DNA of 64,000 nt from Kingdonia uniflora (GCA_014058105.1 JACGCM010002435.1:496001-560000); one strand, 5' to 3'. Counted from the stretch's first letter, positions 11,100 to 23,294 are shown. The notes: generated by a model from the sequence alone, not told the origin. A program made the numbers and translations.

Positions 11100-12110
11100 A
11101 GTAGTGAAGGACTTAACGATAGTACTATTTTAGTCGCCTAGTATTCCACGGATTTAAGATATGAACTCCTTTGGTCATGAGGTAAAATGATCCCAGGCCA
11201 GTGAGACTAGTGATTAGGAATTGACGCTCCCAATTTTCTACCATTTTCCCAGTATATGCCTCTTTTCTGTATTGAAAAATTCTTTGAGGATAAGATCGTC
11301 GATTTGGATAGTACGGCTTTGGACTCATTTGTTGTACAAAGTAGCCAACATATTGTGATATCGACCTAGGTTGGCGATAGCCTGTTCCATAGTCTCATAA
11401 ATCTAATTGATATTGCAGGCCAATTCAAACTAATTTTTTTCGTCAGTTAGCTCTTGATCTCTGACTGGATTACGATATTCTGTTGGAATGATGGCTTCGG
11501 TGCCATAGGCGGCGAGGAATGGGGTACAACCAATAGATTGTTGTGGAGTGGTACGGTGTGCACATAGGACATGAGGAAGCTCTCGTACCCATTTTCTTTT
11601 TTTCTTTGAGTGAAACCTTTTCTTGAGTCCATCTATGATGGTTTTGTTGGTGATTTCATCTTGGCCATTACCTTGAGGGTAGTAGGGATTTGATGGTGAG
11701 TGGATGATGTTGTGTTTTCCGAGGAAATCTATGACTCTTTCTCCACCAAATTGTGGTCCATTATCGATGCGAATTAGGTGGGGGTATTCAAACCGAGTAA
11801 TGATGTGTTCCCAGATAAAAGAGATGACCTCTTCTTCTCTAGTTCGACAGAGTAGAACTACTTCTACCCATTTTGTAAAATAATCTATAGCTATGAGTAG
11901 GTATCAGTGGTAACCGAGAGAATTAGGAAATTCAACGACAAGATCGAGTACCCATCTTTGGAATGGCTAGAATACCTTGCTTGTATGTAGTTCAAGCGTA
12001 GGGGCGCAAATCATTTATCCATGTCATTAACATATATCGCATTTGTGTGAGTACTCTTCTGCTTGCTTGGGCATGCCTGGCCAGAATATTCCTTGTGTAA
12101 TGGCTCTGTT
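11100..12110 (-). pseudogene. pol: Integrase of element A
   Basis: Zinc region near 12030-12060 (HKC-type remnant), then the DDE core at about 11450-11990: DYFTKWVEV (near 11880), IRIDNGPQFGG (near 11750-11790), GNGQ-type motif near 11670. The C-terminal part at 11125-11328 is open and reads KMVENWE...GLGSFYLM...ILNPWNTRRLK, the usual end of gypsy pol. Frames shift near 11450-11640. Confidence 0.8.
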
Positions 12111-12298
12111 AGCGAGTGATTGACCTGCAGCATGGGAGCCACAATCCCCTTACTGTAAATCTTAGAGCATCTAGTTTACTTTTTTTTTGGAGATGCACTT
12201 GAGATAAGGCCCTATAACTGAATGGCAGTATAAAAAATTGTTTTGATTTGTCTAGTGCTTTGTGCTTTAGATTAGCTGTCAGCGCTCTTTTGAATCTG

Positions 12299-12860
12299 CT
12301 AGAAGGGGTCCTTTGCATTCGTTGCCGATGCCATGGTATGCAAGGAAGGTCTTTCGCCAATCCTCATTCTCCACTTTATCATCCCCAGTGTTGATCGTGC
12401 TACTGAAATATGATTAATGTTGGGGGTTGATATCACTTTGATATGTAGATATCTAGCTTCTGTACCAAAGATCTCGGCTAGATAAGCCATGGAATTGGCA
12501 TGCCTATTTTTATCTCGAGGAAGATAATCAAGATTTACTTTCGCGAACTGGCTCATTCTATCTACAATGAAGGCTGCATATTCTTTCATCTTATCATTCT
12601 TCTTAGAGTAATGGTGGACGATGAGTAATGAATCTGTGTAGACTAAAAGTTTTGGGGCGCCGAGCTCGATTGTGAGGTTGAGTCCATAAATAAGAGCTTC
12701 GTATTCGGTGACATTGTTAGAGGCTTCAAAATCCAAGTGGATTGATTTCCCATTTCTATCATTGGAAGGGGTGATCAATACGATTCCAATTCCTGACCCT
12801 GCAGGTCGTGTTGAACCATCTGTAAGAAGTCTCTACCCTTTCCTTGTAATCCCATCAGCT
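12299..12860 (-). pseudogene. pol: Second (archaeal-type) RNase H of element A
   Basis: The first catalytic Asp is in LLTDGST (near 12815-12830). From 12778 a frame is open for 159 residues: NNVTEYEALIYGL with the Glu, VYTDSLLIVHH with the second Asp, and LPRDKNRHANSMAYLAE in place of the usual N.xAD. This extra RNase H between RNase H and integrase marks the Tat lineage. The final Asp of the active site appears changed to Asn (HANS). A stop separates it from the RNase H frame upstream. Confidence 0.8.
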
Positions 12861-13400
12861 TGCTCGTCAAATGCTTTGGTGGGTGGATCTTCTGTAATTT
12901 CTTCCACAAGGTCAGGATCATGCTCTTCCCACTCAGAATCTTCTACTGGAAAATCCGCGAGAAAGTTGGCAACGTCCAAACCCCTTTTAGAATAACGTTG
13001 TTCAAACTTGATATCATGTTCTCCCAAACTGACTGACCACTGTTGCACTCTTCTGGATTTATCTTTCTTGGACAAAACTTCCCGGAGTGGGTTGTTTTTC
13101 ATGACTTTGACTGAATGATCTTGGAAGTAGTGCTTAAGCTTATGCAAAGTGTAAACAAGAGTTAGTAGTAGTCTCTCAATTTTAGAATATCTCATTTCCA
13201 TTAGAGTGAAGGATTTGTTAATGAAGTAGACTGGCTTTTCAATTTTGGGTTCAAGTCGAATGAGAACCGAACTGATTGAAGTATCTATAACTGCTAGGTA
13301 GAAGATCAGTTCCTCATTATCTATTGGGGGGCTCATTATGGGAGACTTCCCTAATTTTATTTTGAGATCCTGTAAAGCTGCCTCGCATTCTGTTGTCCAT
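12833..13400 (-). pseudogene. pol: RNase H of element A (open 167-codon fragment)
   Basis: Open from 13336 to 12833: PPIDNEELIFYLAV, SSVLIRLE, KPVYFINKSF, RYSKIERLLLTLVYT, KLKHYF, VQQWSVSLGEHDIKFEQRY, then an acidic linker (EWEEHDPDLVEEI). This is the usual gypsy RNase H after RT. One of the longest undamaged pol pieces in the window. Confidence 0.82.
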
Positions 13401-14330
13401 TAGATCTTTGTATTGGGCTAAACTTTTCTTTCTTTAGAACAACCGCGGAGTAGTAGGAAAAGCCAACGACAACGATCTAAAGATTTTGAAACAAATCGAT
13501 TGATAGCGGCAATCTTGCTGGCAAGTTTTTGTACGTCTTTCATTGTCTATGGACATGGCATGTTGAGGAGAGCTCGAATTTGATCTGTATCAGCCTCAAT
13601 CCCTTTCTTGCTGATGAGATGGCTGAGGAATCGGCTGGAATGCACTACAAATTGAAAATTATTAGGGTTGAGTCGTATCTGGTAAGATTGAAGAATGTTG
13701 ATTATTGTATTAAGATCTGTAATGTGGTTGGCTGACTGTATGCTCTTGCACAAGAGATCAGTAATATAGACTTACATGACTTTCCCAGGATTTACTTTGA
13801 ACTTAGTTGTCATCAGCCGTTGATAAGTCGCGCCTGCATTTTTGAGTCCGAAGGGCATGATTTTGTAGCAATAAAGTCCTCTTTCAGTGATGAAAGTAGT
13901 CTTTTCTTGATCTTCTTCTAAGAGTAGAATCCGATTATATCCAGAAGTAGTGTCTATCATAGATAGGAGTTAGTGACCTACTGTGGAATCAAGGATTTGA
14001 TAGATGTTGGGAAGGGGAAAGCTGTCTTTTGGAGTATGTTTGTTTAGATCTGTAAAATCGACATAAACTCAGACTTTTCCATTCTTCTTTGGAACAACGA
14101 CGATGTTAGATATCCAATCTGGATATTTGGCTTCTCGAATGAATCCAACTTTGATTAATTTCTCAATCTCCATGTTAACTTCATCTCGAAGAAAAGGTGA
14201 TAGTCATCACTATTTTTGTTTGACCGCCGTGGCATTGATGTTGATGGCAAATTTGTGACATGCTTTGGCCGAATTGACCGCAGGCATCGCTTTAAAAGTT
14301 CACGCAAAAATGTCTTAATTTAGTCATAAG
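13400..14330 (-). pseudogene. pol: Reverse transcriptase of element A
   Basis: In order on the minus strand: NIVVVPKKNGKV near 14090, DLNKHTPKDSFPLP near 14030, SGYNRILLLEEDQEKT (about 13900-13945), MPFGLKNAGATYQRLM (about 13800-13860), the active-site box near 13770 reading YITD instead of YIDD, preceded by a stop, then LCKSIQSA and NPNNFQFVV. Loss of an active-site Asp shows the enzyme is dead. Intact RT of this type copies the RNA in the particle. Confidence 0.82.
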
Positions 14331-14752
14331 AATTTAATGAGGGCATCCTTATCGTACTGGTCCATCTTGGTACTGATAGAAGTACCTCTTCTAGGTCCAT
14401 CAATTTTAACGTATTTTGTTGGCTCTTCTGTTGAAGGCTGATCAGCATTTTGTAGTTGATATGCAGCGTATATGTCTGAGGTATCAAGAATGGCTGAAAT
14501 GGTATATTCGCAGGCTTGAGAAAGCTTTTGACAGCCCTTGATTTTATAGATACCATCATTACGCTTGATGATAGGTGGGAGCGATTTCTTCCATGTTGTG
14601 AATCCAGTAGCGTCCCGTAATCTCGAGATAACTAGATTTGGCATTAATGACGTAGAGGACGATGTCGAAGGTAGTTAGTCCAGTGGCAATAGATAAGATG
14701 ATTTTGCCTCCTTACTTTTCTTGAGAACCATTGAATCTACTGATATCAATGT
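14331..14752 (-). pseudogene. pol: Protease-RT linker of element A, cut by insertion of B
   Basis: Frame 14324-14644 is open for 106 codons (TGFTTWKKSLPPIIKRNDGIYKIKG, TEEPTKYVKIDG). The same sequence exists at 30470-30676 in B and 60376-60600 in D between the protease DTG and the RT. B is inserted at 14753; A's protease resumes at 33408. Confidence 0.7.
14748..14752. repeat. Target-site duplication of element B, left copy (AATGT)
   Basis: The right copy at 33408-33412 reads GGTAT. The uninterrupted cognate in D (about 60706-60715) reads ggtgtaactt, so the original was probably GGTGT and both copies have since mutated. Confidence 0.65.
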
Positions 14753-15368
14753 TGTAATTGGCTAATTCTGTAAGCCTGAAATGGCTCGGAATTAGCTCTT
14801 ACAGCAATGCTCATGTGACAAAAAACTAATGTGAAATAAGAATTGACACAAGTGATTTACCGTAGAAAACCTCTGAATAGGTAAAAAACCACAACCTCGA
14901 GTTGAGGGTTTTCGTAATGGTGACTTTTATTACTTAAGGCTGATATCTTATTACAATTGATCTCTTAAACTATAAATATTTGATCCTGTAAATAAGAAGT
15001 TTGGGTATTTAAGAATCTTGAAAATGTAGTTTCCTTGGTGATTTCTTGTATCTTTTTCTTGGTCATTGGCTATTTTGGAACCGTTTCTTTATATAGGCCT
15101 TCTCCGTAGTTCTCTATCTTGCTGAAGCACGTTCCCCGAACAATGTCGTATGTGGCGGTTAACTCAGCAACTGTTGAGTTTGTAAGAGACAGGTATCTTT
15201 GATTGTTCTTGATTTTCTGTTGAGCTCGACCCGCGTTCTTCATCAGTTTGTAGCGTAGGTGTCAATGGTGACTGTTTATGTCACCTGTGGAATGCGTGAG
15301 TCTAATATAGAGGTAGTTCAAACTGAAATTAGCTTAAAATGTGTTAGATCGAGGGATAGGTCCCTTCA
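14753..15368 (-). repeat. Left (3') LTR of element B
   Basis: 616 bp, TGTAATTGGC to CCCTTCA on the plus strand. The PPT follows at 15369-15379 (minus strand GCGGGGGCGAT). Confidence 0.92.
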
Positions 15369-15625
15369 ATCGCCCCCGCATAGCCGAAGTCACGGGCTGA
15401 GAAGGAATTTACGGGTATATGGGTATACGAGTTTTGGAAGTTTTGAAATGAAGGTAGTATTGATGTAGATTTGACTTTATAGAAAATGTATATTTTTATT
15501 GGGGGATGATTGTGCATTGAATAATGATAGGAATATTGATGTACGGGATGCTTGGTGTTTTGAAGGTTTTGTCTATTTTGAATAACGACGCTTGGGAAAC
15601 GTACCTGCATATTAAATACGAGGGT

Positions 15626-15636
15626 TATATAAATAG
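15626..15636 (+). promoter_or_regulatory. TATA box of ORF alpha, element B
   Basis: TATATAAATAG, 84 bp before the alpha ATG at 15720; conserved in A and D. Confidence 0.55.
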
Positions 15637-15719
15637 TACCTGTAACGAGGATTGTGATAAAGTACGTTGTTTGTTCCAAAATTCTCTGGAAGGGTTATTG
15701 ACGAGTGAAGACCCTGAGA

Positions 15720-15884
15720 ATGGTTTACGAAGAAAGAATTTTTGTTGAGATGCAGAAGTTGAAGTTGAGATATTTTGTAAATCAGTCCTTGGAGATGCCC
15801 ACTCCTGTTCCCATTCCACCGATGTATTAGGGTATGTTGGAAGAAGAAGCGGTTGAAGCTGAGGTAGATTTTTACTATATGTAA
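15720..15884 (+). CDS. Antisense ORF alpha, element B copy: 54 codons, one in-frame stop
   Basis: Starts ATG-GTT-TAC and ends ATG-TAA, exactly 165 bp as in D (35833-35997), with no indel between them. It reads MVYEERIFVEMQK, then LKLRYF, a Pro-rich centre (MPTPVPIPP), one TAG, and an acidic tail ending DFYYM. Keeping the frame between two subfamilies while the bases diverge suggests it was once translated. It has its own TATA box upstream. No known family recognised; it could instead be the first exon of a longer gene. Confidence 0.5.
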
Positions 15885-16951
15885 AGATTTTATTACTTTG
15901 CCTTGATTGGCGGGCAACTTGGAGTTTTTTCTGCATCCTTGTGGAAGACAAGGTAAGGAGACAAATGTGGGGGTTGGTGTAACTGCGGGTCAGTTGCACC
16001 TATATCTTGCGTAAGATTAGATTCTAAGGTTGAGACCTCTTCATCTCTGCCAACTCTGCGGTGGTGGTGGTTATAGAAGAGGTGACGGTGGTAGTGGAAA
16101 AGGGAGACGGAGAATGAAAGTCTGTTTCTGTACCATCATCGTTTCTTGGCTCGAAGAAGACCTTCTTTTTGAAGAGTTTGTTCAAGCACTGAGTCTTCTA
16201 CTTTTATGTCCAGACTTCCTCCAAACCCAGATTCTGCTCAGAGTAAGATGGTGTGAAGGTAGAAGGACATCTGGTGACTTCCGATGTCTACTTTGCTTCA
16301 GAAGATTTTTTGAGTAAAACATCATTGAAGTTAGATAAAATGAGGGATTTATTGTTTTGGAGTACTTAAAAGATTTGTTATCTGTAAAGTACCTGAAAAA
16401 CTTGTTATCTGTAAAGTACCTGATTTCAGAGTTCTTGAAAGACTTGTTATCTGTAAAGTACCTGATAAACTTGATATCTATAAAATACCTTTAATTTATA
16501 TTTGAGCTTAATATAATTTTATTATTCAAACTCTGTGTTGATATATAGAATAACTCTTGAAATCGAGCTATGAATAATTTGAAGATTTACGAATAGAGAA
16601 TGAATGCCTGAGATTGGAACTTTAAAATCTGTCATTGTAATCGAGCTGTAAAATTATGTTTGTAACTTGAAATATCTGAAGGATTAATTTTTGAACAAAA
16701 TAATTTATTAGGGAGAGAGATAACATTGGAAGTTTTAGAATATACAAGAATTGAATATTCGAGCTCATGGAGGTCGTTCCGAAATATTTGATTTGGAAAA
16801 AATAAGTTTGATATGTACTAGGTCGAATTCATTGAGGTCAATGTGGATAGATAAGCTCAAATAACTTTTCTCAGGATACTAGGGTTATCTATTATAAAAA
16901 AATAGAATATAATTAGGAATTGTGGGGGATCTAGAGTAGTATAGAAAACTG
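15885..16951. other. Spacer between alpha and beta, element B
   Basis: Cognate of the A and D spacers. Contains a GGT-rich run near 16060-16100 and three or four short repeats of the 'gacttgttatctgtaaagtacctg' type between about 16370 and 16490. A 95-codon frame at 16030-16317 is not kept in A or D and is not called. Confidence 0.6.
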
Positions 16952-16960
16952 TATAAATAG
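16952..16960 (+). promoter_or_regulatory. TATA box of ORF beta, element B
   Basis: TATAAATAG, the canonical plant TATA box, 46 bp before the beta ATG at 16998. Confidence 0.6.
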
Positions 16961-16997
16961 GGGGAAATGAGCTTTAAACAGATGGAAGAGAATTAAA

Positions 16998-17366
16998 ATG
17001 GTATGGACTCGATCTGAGATAATTCATTATGCCCCTGAGGGGCGGTTGGCGATAAAGATAGCTGAAGTGTAGGAGTGGATTTTTGGCTTGTTAGACAATG
17101 ATGCTGACCTGCCAGTGATCGAGTGTCAGTTTGAAGGTTTAGACTAGATAGGTAAGTAACTTGAGTGCAGACATCGCTTATATGAGGAGCTATTCCAGGA
17201 AGTGATTGTGGAGTTTTCAGCTTAAAAGGAGGCTGTGAGACTAATTGCTGAAGAAGAGATCGAGTTGGAAGATGTGAGGATTGCTGGAGGTGAATTGATC
17301 ATGTGTGGCTCTTCAGAATATTTGAGATGTTTTAGGTATAATTATATGTGAGGGAGTGAATTATAA
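16998..17366 (+). pseudogene. Antisense ORF beta, element B copy (several stops, no indels)
   Basis: Starts MVWTRSE as in A. It aligns codon by codon with D's intact frame for 123 codons with no insertion or deletion, but has several stops, some at codons that are CAG or GAA in D, and ends early where D has Tyr. The kept core is EEIELEDVRIAGGELI. Indel-free divergence is the best evidence that beta encoded a protein. Confidence 0.65.
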
Positions 17367-17470
17367 TAAGAATGTAATAAGAATAAAGTGAATGCAGTGA
17401 GGGGTGGCACACTTATATGTAATTATACGAGTTTGAATAATTGTTAAAGAAATGCAATGAGGAAGAAGTT

Positions 17471-17494
17471 TGGCGTCAGCATTTCTATAAGTAG
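17471..17494 (+). promoter_or_regulatory. Promoter of gene gamma, element B
   Basis: TGGCGTCA (one base off TGACGTCA) at 17471-17478, then TATAAGTAG at 17486-17494, the same spacing as in A and D. Confidence 0.5.
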
Positions 17495-17588
17495 AACAAG
17501 CGAAAATTAGAAAAAGCAGGTAGCTTTTGATTCTGTTTATAGTGAAAAAGTAGGGAAAGTTTGATTACGTGTAAGTGTTGAGTTATCA

Positions 17589-19868
17589 TAGGTGTAGGGA
17601 GGTCAGAGGGAGATTTGGAAAAAAAAGATGAAAATATATTAAAATATAGGACAGGGGGCAATGATGGGTAGGTATCTTTACCAAAGAGGTGTAAGACGTC
17701 TGATATTAATTATAGAAGGGATGCCTCTGATCCAAAATCGATGACGGTTCGTGTAAGGCCAAATAACTGCTAGCAGTTGGAGAAAGAAAATATAAATAAT
17801 ACTTCGTCTTCTTCATTCAAAAGTTTCTCAACTTCTAAAAACTTGAAGAGCAGCGAAAGAGGGAAGAGAAAAAATAGTAAAGAATTTCATGAGAAATTAA
17901 TTGAGAGTGATTAAAAATAAAAGTGAGAGAGAGTTGTAGTGACTGAGTCACGAAGGTAGTTATACAACAACGTTATGAGGGAAGGATTTGGCGTTGTGCC
18001 AGAATCAAATTCCAACATAGAAGGTTAGTAGATGATTTGTGATACTTTGAATGTGTTTTTGTTAAAAATCCTTTTTACAAGTATGCAAATAAATAAAAAA
18101 AACTATTTAAAGTAACCTATTTAATCTGCTTGATATATTTGTAAAAATGAGATATGAAAGATATATGTATGTGGGTGATGCATATGTAAAGATAATAACA
18201 GATAACGGTAGGCATTTTAGGAGTTGTATTGTAGGTTTTAGGGAGGAATACTTATTTCCATTAGTTGATTTGGAGAAGAAGAAACACGATAGTGGTTTAG
18301 ACGAATCGATCTCCTTGGAGTATTATGATGGAAATGTCCAAGGTGACTTGGGAGAGGGTTTTTTGTACTACCTATCTCAGTTAAAGTACGGGTTGAGTTT
18401 ACCCCTTAGCAATCTTGGGAAAGGGATTATGAACATCATTGAGGCATGTCCTGTTCAGTTGAACAGGAACATGTGGGTGGTAATAAATGTCGATGAATTT
18501 TTGAATAAGTTGTGGGAGGAGGTTGAGGTTGAGAGGAGGATATCTCTTGAAGATGTCTTGCAGTTTTATGGGCTAAAAAACTTTTCTACAAGTAGAGGGG
18601 CATACTATTTTGAGAGTTCGACTCGACCTCTTTTCTTCGATTTGAATTCAGCAGGTCGAATGTGGAATGATATTCTGATATTGGTGAAGGGTGATTACCT
18701 TCAGAAAGATGATGAAAAACCCATGGAACATCTGTGTAGAACTGTGAAACAATGTAAGTCTAACAATATATAATGTATAATATTAAAATGTTGAAATTGT
18801 ATGTTGTTATGTTGATGATAATGTATTGTTGATTGTTAGGTCCACAATCGAAGGTGACGAGGAAGTAGTCTCTGTTAGATACTATTGCTTAGGAAGGGAT
18901 TGAGCTCGAGATTGTTTTGAATGAACTTGGCATCAACAGAATGAAACGTGCTAACAGCCGATCCGTGAAAGTTCAAAAGTCTTAGAAAGCGAGGCTAATG
19001 ATGGGCATTGGTAGAAACAAAAAGAAGGGAACTGATAGGGTGAGGCGAGTAGTCTTGCCCAAGGCCTCTGGAGTGGACTTTGTAGATGTGCCAGAGTTCA
19101 CTATATCGAGCAAGCTAACTCTGGCATTTCCAAAGGCGATGATGCTAAACTGTGGTTCAGCTTCTAAAACCACATGAGGTGGTGAGGTTGATGGAGGGGA
19201 AAAAAAGAGAAGGTTTGGCCCTCCTTCCCAACTGACTGGGGTAAAGGCCTCTGATGATCGAGTTGGTGAGGAAGATGAGTTGAAAGTGGCGGAGGATAGG
19301 GCAAAGCTTGTAGTTCACAATGGCGAGGAGGCGATGAGTAAACTGGCAAGTTTTATAATTTGAATATATGTTAAATTCTATATGATAATTTGAGTTAACC
19401 ATGTGGTTGATAATTGTTGCGTTTTTGTAGGCTACTCGTCTGATAAAGGGGATCTACCTTGAAGTGGAGGAGGAGAAAGCCGAGCTTGTAAAGGGGAAGG
19501 CCGAGTTCCAGAAGAAGGTAGCTCAACTGAAAGCTGACTTGGCTAAGCAGGGAAGCAATTAGAGGCCCTGAAGGCTTTTCAAGAGGTGGAGATTAACGAG
19601 CTGACAACAGAGGTGGAAAAGAATGTGGGGGAGGTTGTAATCCAGCGTGATAGACTTGGGTGCCACCTCCTAAAAATAGGGTATTCCAAAACTGAGATGA
19701 ACGACATTATGGCGAACACCTATATTGAGGTGGAGGAAGATGATGTGGTAAAAGATGTTGTTGTTGGAGTTGTGGACGGGTTAGATGGTATCTCTCCCCA
19801 GATGGTACGAGATAGCCAAGGGGATGACAATGAGGGTTCAGAGGAAGGGAACGAGAAGGTAAAGTAGA
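17589..19868 (+). pseudogene. Antisense gene gamma, element B copy; longest open frame of the window lies in exon 2
   Basis: Start codons are lost (ATGAGTATG of A and D reads ATAGGTGTA). Exon 1 runs to 18023 and intron 1 starts at 18024. About 300 bp covering the start of exon 2 are deleted. The frame 18147-18773 is open for 208 codons: DESISLEYYDGNVQGDL, LPLSNLGKGIMNII, CPVQLNRNMWVVIN, RRISLEDVLQFYGLKN, GRMWNDILILVKGDYL. Its last codons run into intron 2 (18754-18839, GTAAGT...GTTAG). Exon 3 ends at 19345, intron 3 is 19346-19430 with a GC donor (GCAAGT). Exon 4, open at 19586-19867, ends with an acidic tail and GAAGGTAAAGTAG. Resembles the 'putative gypsy type transposon' family by eye. Confidence 0.7.
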
Positions 19869-19989
19869 ATGCTGACTCTATGATTGTATGAATGATTTAG
19901 AATGTTGTAATCTGACGAAATATTATTTGTTGGATAAACTTCGGTAGGCTAAGATGTTCTTGTAAAACTTGTTGTAAGAACTTAAGGAA

Positions 19990-21838
19990 TTTTGCCTTAG
20001 AATAAAAGATTTAGAGAATGAGCTCGCTAAGGAGAAAGATACCTCAATGTCCCTGTTATCTTTGCAAGAAGAGCTAAAAAGTAAAATTTAGAGCGTAGAG
20101 ACAGACCAAAAACTTGGTAACAGTTTAGGGGCAATGACACTCAATTGTGTACAGAAAATATCATAGTATTGAAAAAGTTAGAATATAAAGAATGTGCAAC
20201 TTGAAATTGGGATTATATGTTATTGTTCATCAACTTGAGATCTAACTTCGACCTTAAGTTTAGAAGTAGTTTCACACAATAGATGTCAAAAAATAGAAAT
20301 TTTATTAGAAATAAGTTGTATGAATTGAGTGAGTATTCTAAATCGAACTTGATATATTGTATCTGCGATGTGTAGGTCAAATTGGAGTCAGCTCGCTTGA
20401 GTGAAGAAGTGACACACTAATGTAACCAAGAATTTGTGGTGGACTTTGATAGAATTAGAAAGGCAAATGAAGATAGGGATGATCAACATGTAAAGGTACA
20501 TTTTTAGTTGGTTGAGGCACCTCAAACTACTAATGACCTCAGCTGGAAGATTGAGAAGAAGGATGCCAAAATTAGTAAAGGACAAAAAGAGCTCGTAGAG
20601 ACGAAGGAAAAGGAAGTAAAACTCAAAAGACAGAATTAGGCACTGATGTAAAGTATAGAGATGCTGACACGGCTCGATACCGTATACAGGCATTAGAAAG
20701 ATTAGATAAAGAGTTATGCCATTTTGAGGCCAGTTTGAAGGACCAAATGATCAGTAAAATGAATGAACAGGAGTAGACTCGAGCTGATCTAGTGAGCAGC
20801 AGAAGCGAACTGGAGAGATTGAAGAAGAGAATGGTTGAGAAAGATAGCGAGCTGAAGAGAGCTCGAGATGACCTATCTAACTTTGAAGTTGTGGTTGAGC
20901 AGTTGACTGCTGTTTTGCCTGCAAAAGATATAAAGTTTCGGTTGGTACAAAGGAAATGTGATAAATTAAATGAGAGAGTGGTACAATTGAAGACCGATTT
21001 AGCTCAAGCTAATTTGCACACCAAAAATGATAAAGCCAGAGAGCGCTCGAGGAAGAATAAGGGTGATGCAAGGGTTTCCCTTGTTTAAGGGGATGTAGTT
21101 AGCCCATCAGCTAGAATCAGAGAGCTGGTGGGAAAAGTAGCTCGAACTCAAGTTCACGTACAAGAAGGGAATGAGCGGTTAAGGGAGTGCCAAAGTAAGT
21201 TGGATGCTACTCTTGCTAGGGAATAAGAGTTAGAGCCTATTATCAGAGGTAAGGAGATTTTGATAAAGGAAAATGATGAGTTATTGAACAGTTCTCCCGC
21301 TGGGATAAGTGCAAATAAAGACAGGGAGCTTGAGGAATTTTGTGCTTAGGTGGCGGAATTGAGGGCAATGAACCAGGCTGTATCAACTAAAGCTGATAAG
21401 AAGGCAAAGGATAACATCAAATTTATGTTTCGCACAGATAGTCACATGGAATGGCAAGAAGCACGGTATAAAAGGATGAAAGAGCGCCTTCAAGCGACCA
21501 TAGAGAATTTTTCTAAAATGGTTATGTCAAAGGTATCGCACTCAGAGATGTTAATGGCTTTGATCACCTATTTTGTTAAAGAGATTAAAAGGCTCGAGTT
21601 AGAGAGGAATACCTTGCACGACTGTTTGTCAGGTAGAGGATACATTTGTAGAGCTGAAGTAGATCGAGGAAACTGTTTGAACTCCATAAAAATGGAGTTA
21701 GGTTCTTGACATACTGAATTGGTAGAGCAAGACAGGATCGTTGTAACTGCTCGAGCCTGAGTATTTATGATTGATTGTCCTCCTATTGTATGAGAAAGGG
21801 TAGCTGACCTCCCAATAGTATAAAAGGATCCTTTGTAG
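19990..21838 (+). pseudogene. Antisense gene delta, element B copy: coiled coil
   Basis: The ATG of A and D is lost (reads TTTGCC near 19994). The intron ends at TGTAG 20371-20375. Exon 2 has open stretches 20792-21088 (SELERLKKRMVEKDSELKRARDD, VVEQLTAVLPA, RLVQRKCDKLNERVVQLK) and 21350-21709 (MEWQEARYKRMKERL, HSEMLMALITYFVKEI, DCLSGRGYICRAEVDRGN). B keeps CAG at 20900-20902 and CAA in RLVQRK, where A and D1 have stops, so it is the best guide to the protein. Ends at TAG 21836-21838. Confidence 0.7.
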
Positions 21839-21883
21839 TGTCTGTATATACAACCTGAAAAAGTATATGTCATAGACATATTG

Positions 21884-22507
21884 AGAGATGAAAGCTAGAT
21901 TTACCTTTGCCTTATCTTATGTCTAGTAGAGTTCTTTGATTGAAAACTAGTATTAACTTCGATTTAATCGCAGAGTATAAATATCGCAGCCATATTAGGA
22001 GATGAACATGAAAGCTACTTTTACCTTTGCTTTATTTTATGTCTGGTAAAGTTCCTTGATTGAAAACTAGTATTACCTTTATTTTAGTCGTGGAGTATAA
22101 ATGTCGAAGCCATATTGAGAGATAAAAGTTAGCTTTAACTTTGATTTATCTTATGCGTAGTAGAGCTCCATGATTGAAAAATAGTATTACTTTTATTTTA
22201 ATCACAGAGTATAAATGTTGCAGCCATATTAAGAGATGAAAGCTAGTCTTACCTTCGATTTATTTTATGTCTGGTAGAGTTACTTGATTGAAAGCTGGTT
22301 TTATCTTTGTTTTAATCGCGGAGTATAAATGTCGTAGCCATATTGAGAGATGAAAGCTTGTTTTACCTTTGCTTTATCTTATGTCTGGTAGAGTTCATTG
22401 ATTGAAAACTAGTATTGCCTATGTTTTAATTGTGAAGTATAATAAAGTCGATCAAAGCTAGTTTTACTTTTTCTTTAATCGGAATAAAGGTCGATTGAAA
22501 GGTAGTA
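21884..22507. repeat. Tandem repeat array of element B
   Basis: About 5.5 units of the same dimeric repeat of about 114 bp as in A and D. The array sits between convergent delta and integrase and is cut on its right side by the LINE. Confidence 0.85.
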
Positions 22508-22598
22508 TTTTTTTTGCGTAAATTGTTATTTTATTTATATAGATAAGAAAAAAGCATGAGGGGGGCTTAAAGCCTAACTTCCGAACAATACATTTGCA

Positions 22599-23180
22599 TC
22601 AGTGTCTAATAACAGCAACCCCTAATTTTTTGAGATCATAGGAGGTTCTTATATGTTTAGGTAGCGTAGCAGTCGACCTAAAGAGGAGGCCCTGTTGTAC
22701 ACTTCCCAACTTGGAGAGACCATCAGCGAACCAATTTCCTTCTTTGTACTCATGCACCATGGTGATTTGTAGCCCCTGGCTGATTTGGAGGACCATCTTC
22801 CAGATGGCTTGAAATTTGCAAGGGCAGAGTCTTGTCATCTTGAACCAGTTAACTATGACCTCGACATCCATCTCTACCACTAGTGGAGACTAGTGATTCT
22901 CCTAGCAAAGTCGGAGGCCATGTAGGAGCCCATTTAGTTTAGCTGTCATGTTAGTGCCGTTTCCTAGTACTATACTGTAACCGAGTTTTATTCCTCCCTG
23001 TGAGTCGCGAATGATACCTCTAGCCCCAGAGATACCATTACGCAGAGAGGATCCGTCAGTGTTCTGTTTAAACAACCCTGCTGATGGTGTTCGCCATTTG
23101 ACCCATGTACTTCCTTTGTGTTTTATTCGAAGCTTGTGCACTCATAGTACCTGAAGAGACAAAGTATCTCCGTAGTTGCA
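22599..23180 (-). pseudogene. LINE RNase H domain
   Basis: KWRTPSAGLFKQNTDGSS with the first Asp, ARGIIRDSQGG, then in a second frame VIVNWFK, MVHEYKEGNWFADGLSKLG, ending LGVAVIRH-stop at 22599. This is the C-terminal RNase H of plant L1 elements. The usual Glu in the middle (NMTAKLNGL) appears replaced by Lys. A frameshift or stop lies near 22890. Confidence 0.8.
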
Positions 23181-23294
23181 GCCATGAGTTACTAAAGTTT
23201 TGATCATGAGATCTTGAAGCCAACGACATGTTTTGATGACAATTGCTTGTGCATTCATGAGCACGTCGTCGAATCGATGCTTGCATCTTGCATT

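Noticed and set aside
12708..12995. 95-codon plus-strand frame, with a similar one at 58619-58909
   Set aside because: Reverse of the second RNase H. They recur only because that domain is conserved on the minus strand.
15625..15999. 124-codon minus-strand frame over alpha in B
   Set aside because: Not open in A or D, while the plus-strand 165-bp frame keeps its length.
16030..16317. 95-codon plus-strand frame in B's spacer
   Set aside because: Cognate regions in A and D have stops and indels, and the Gly-rich part is only a GGT repeat.
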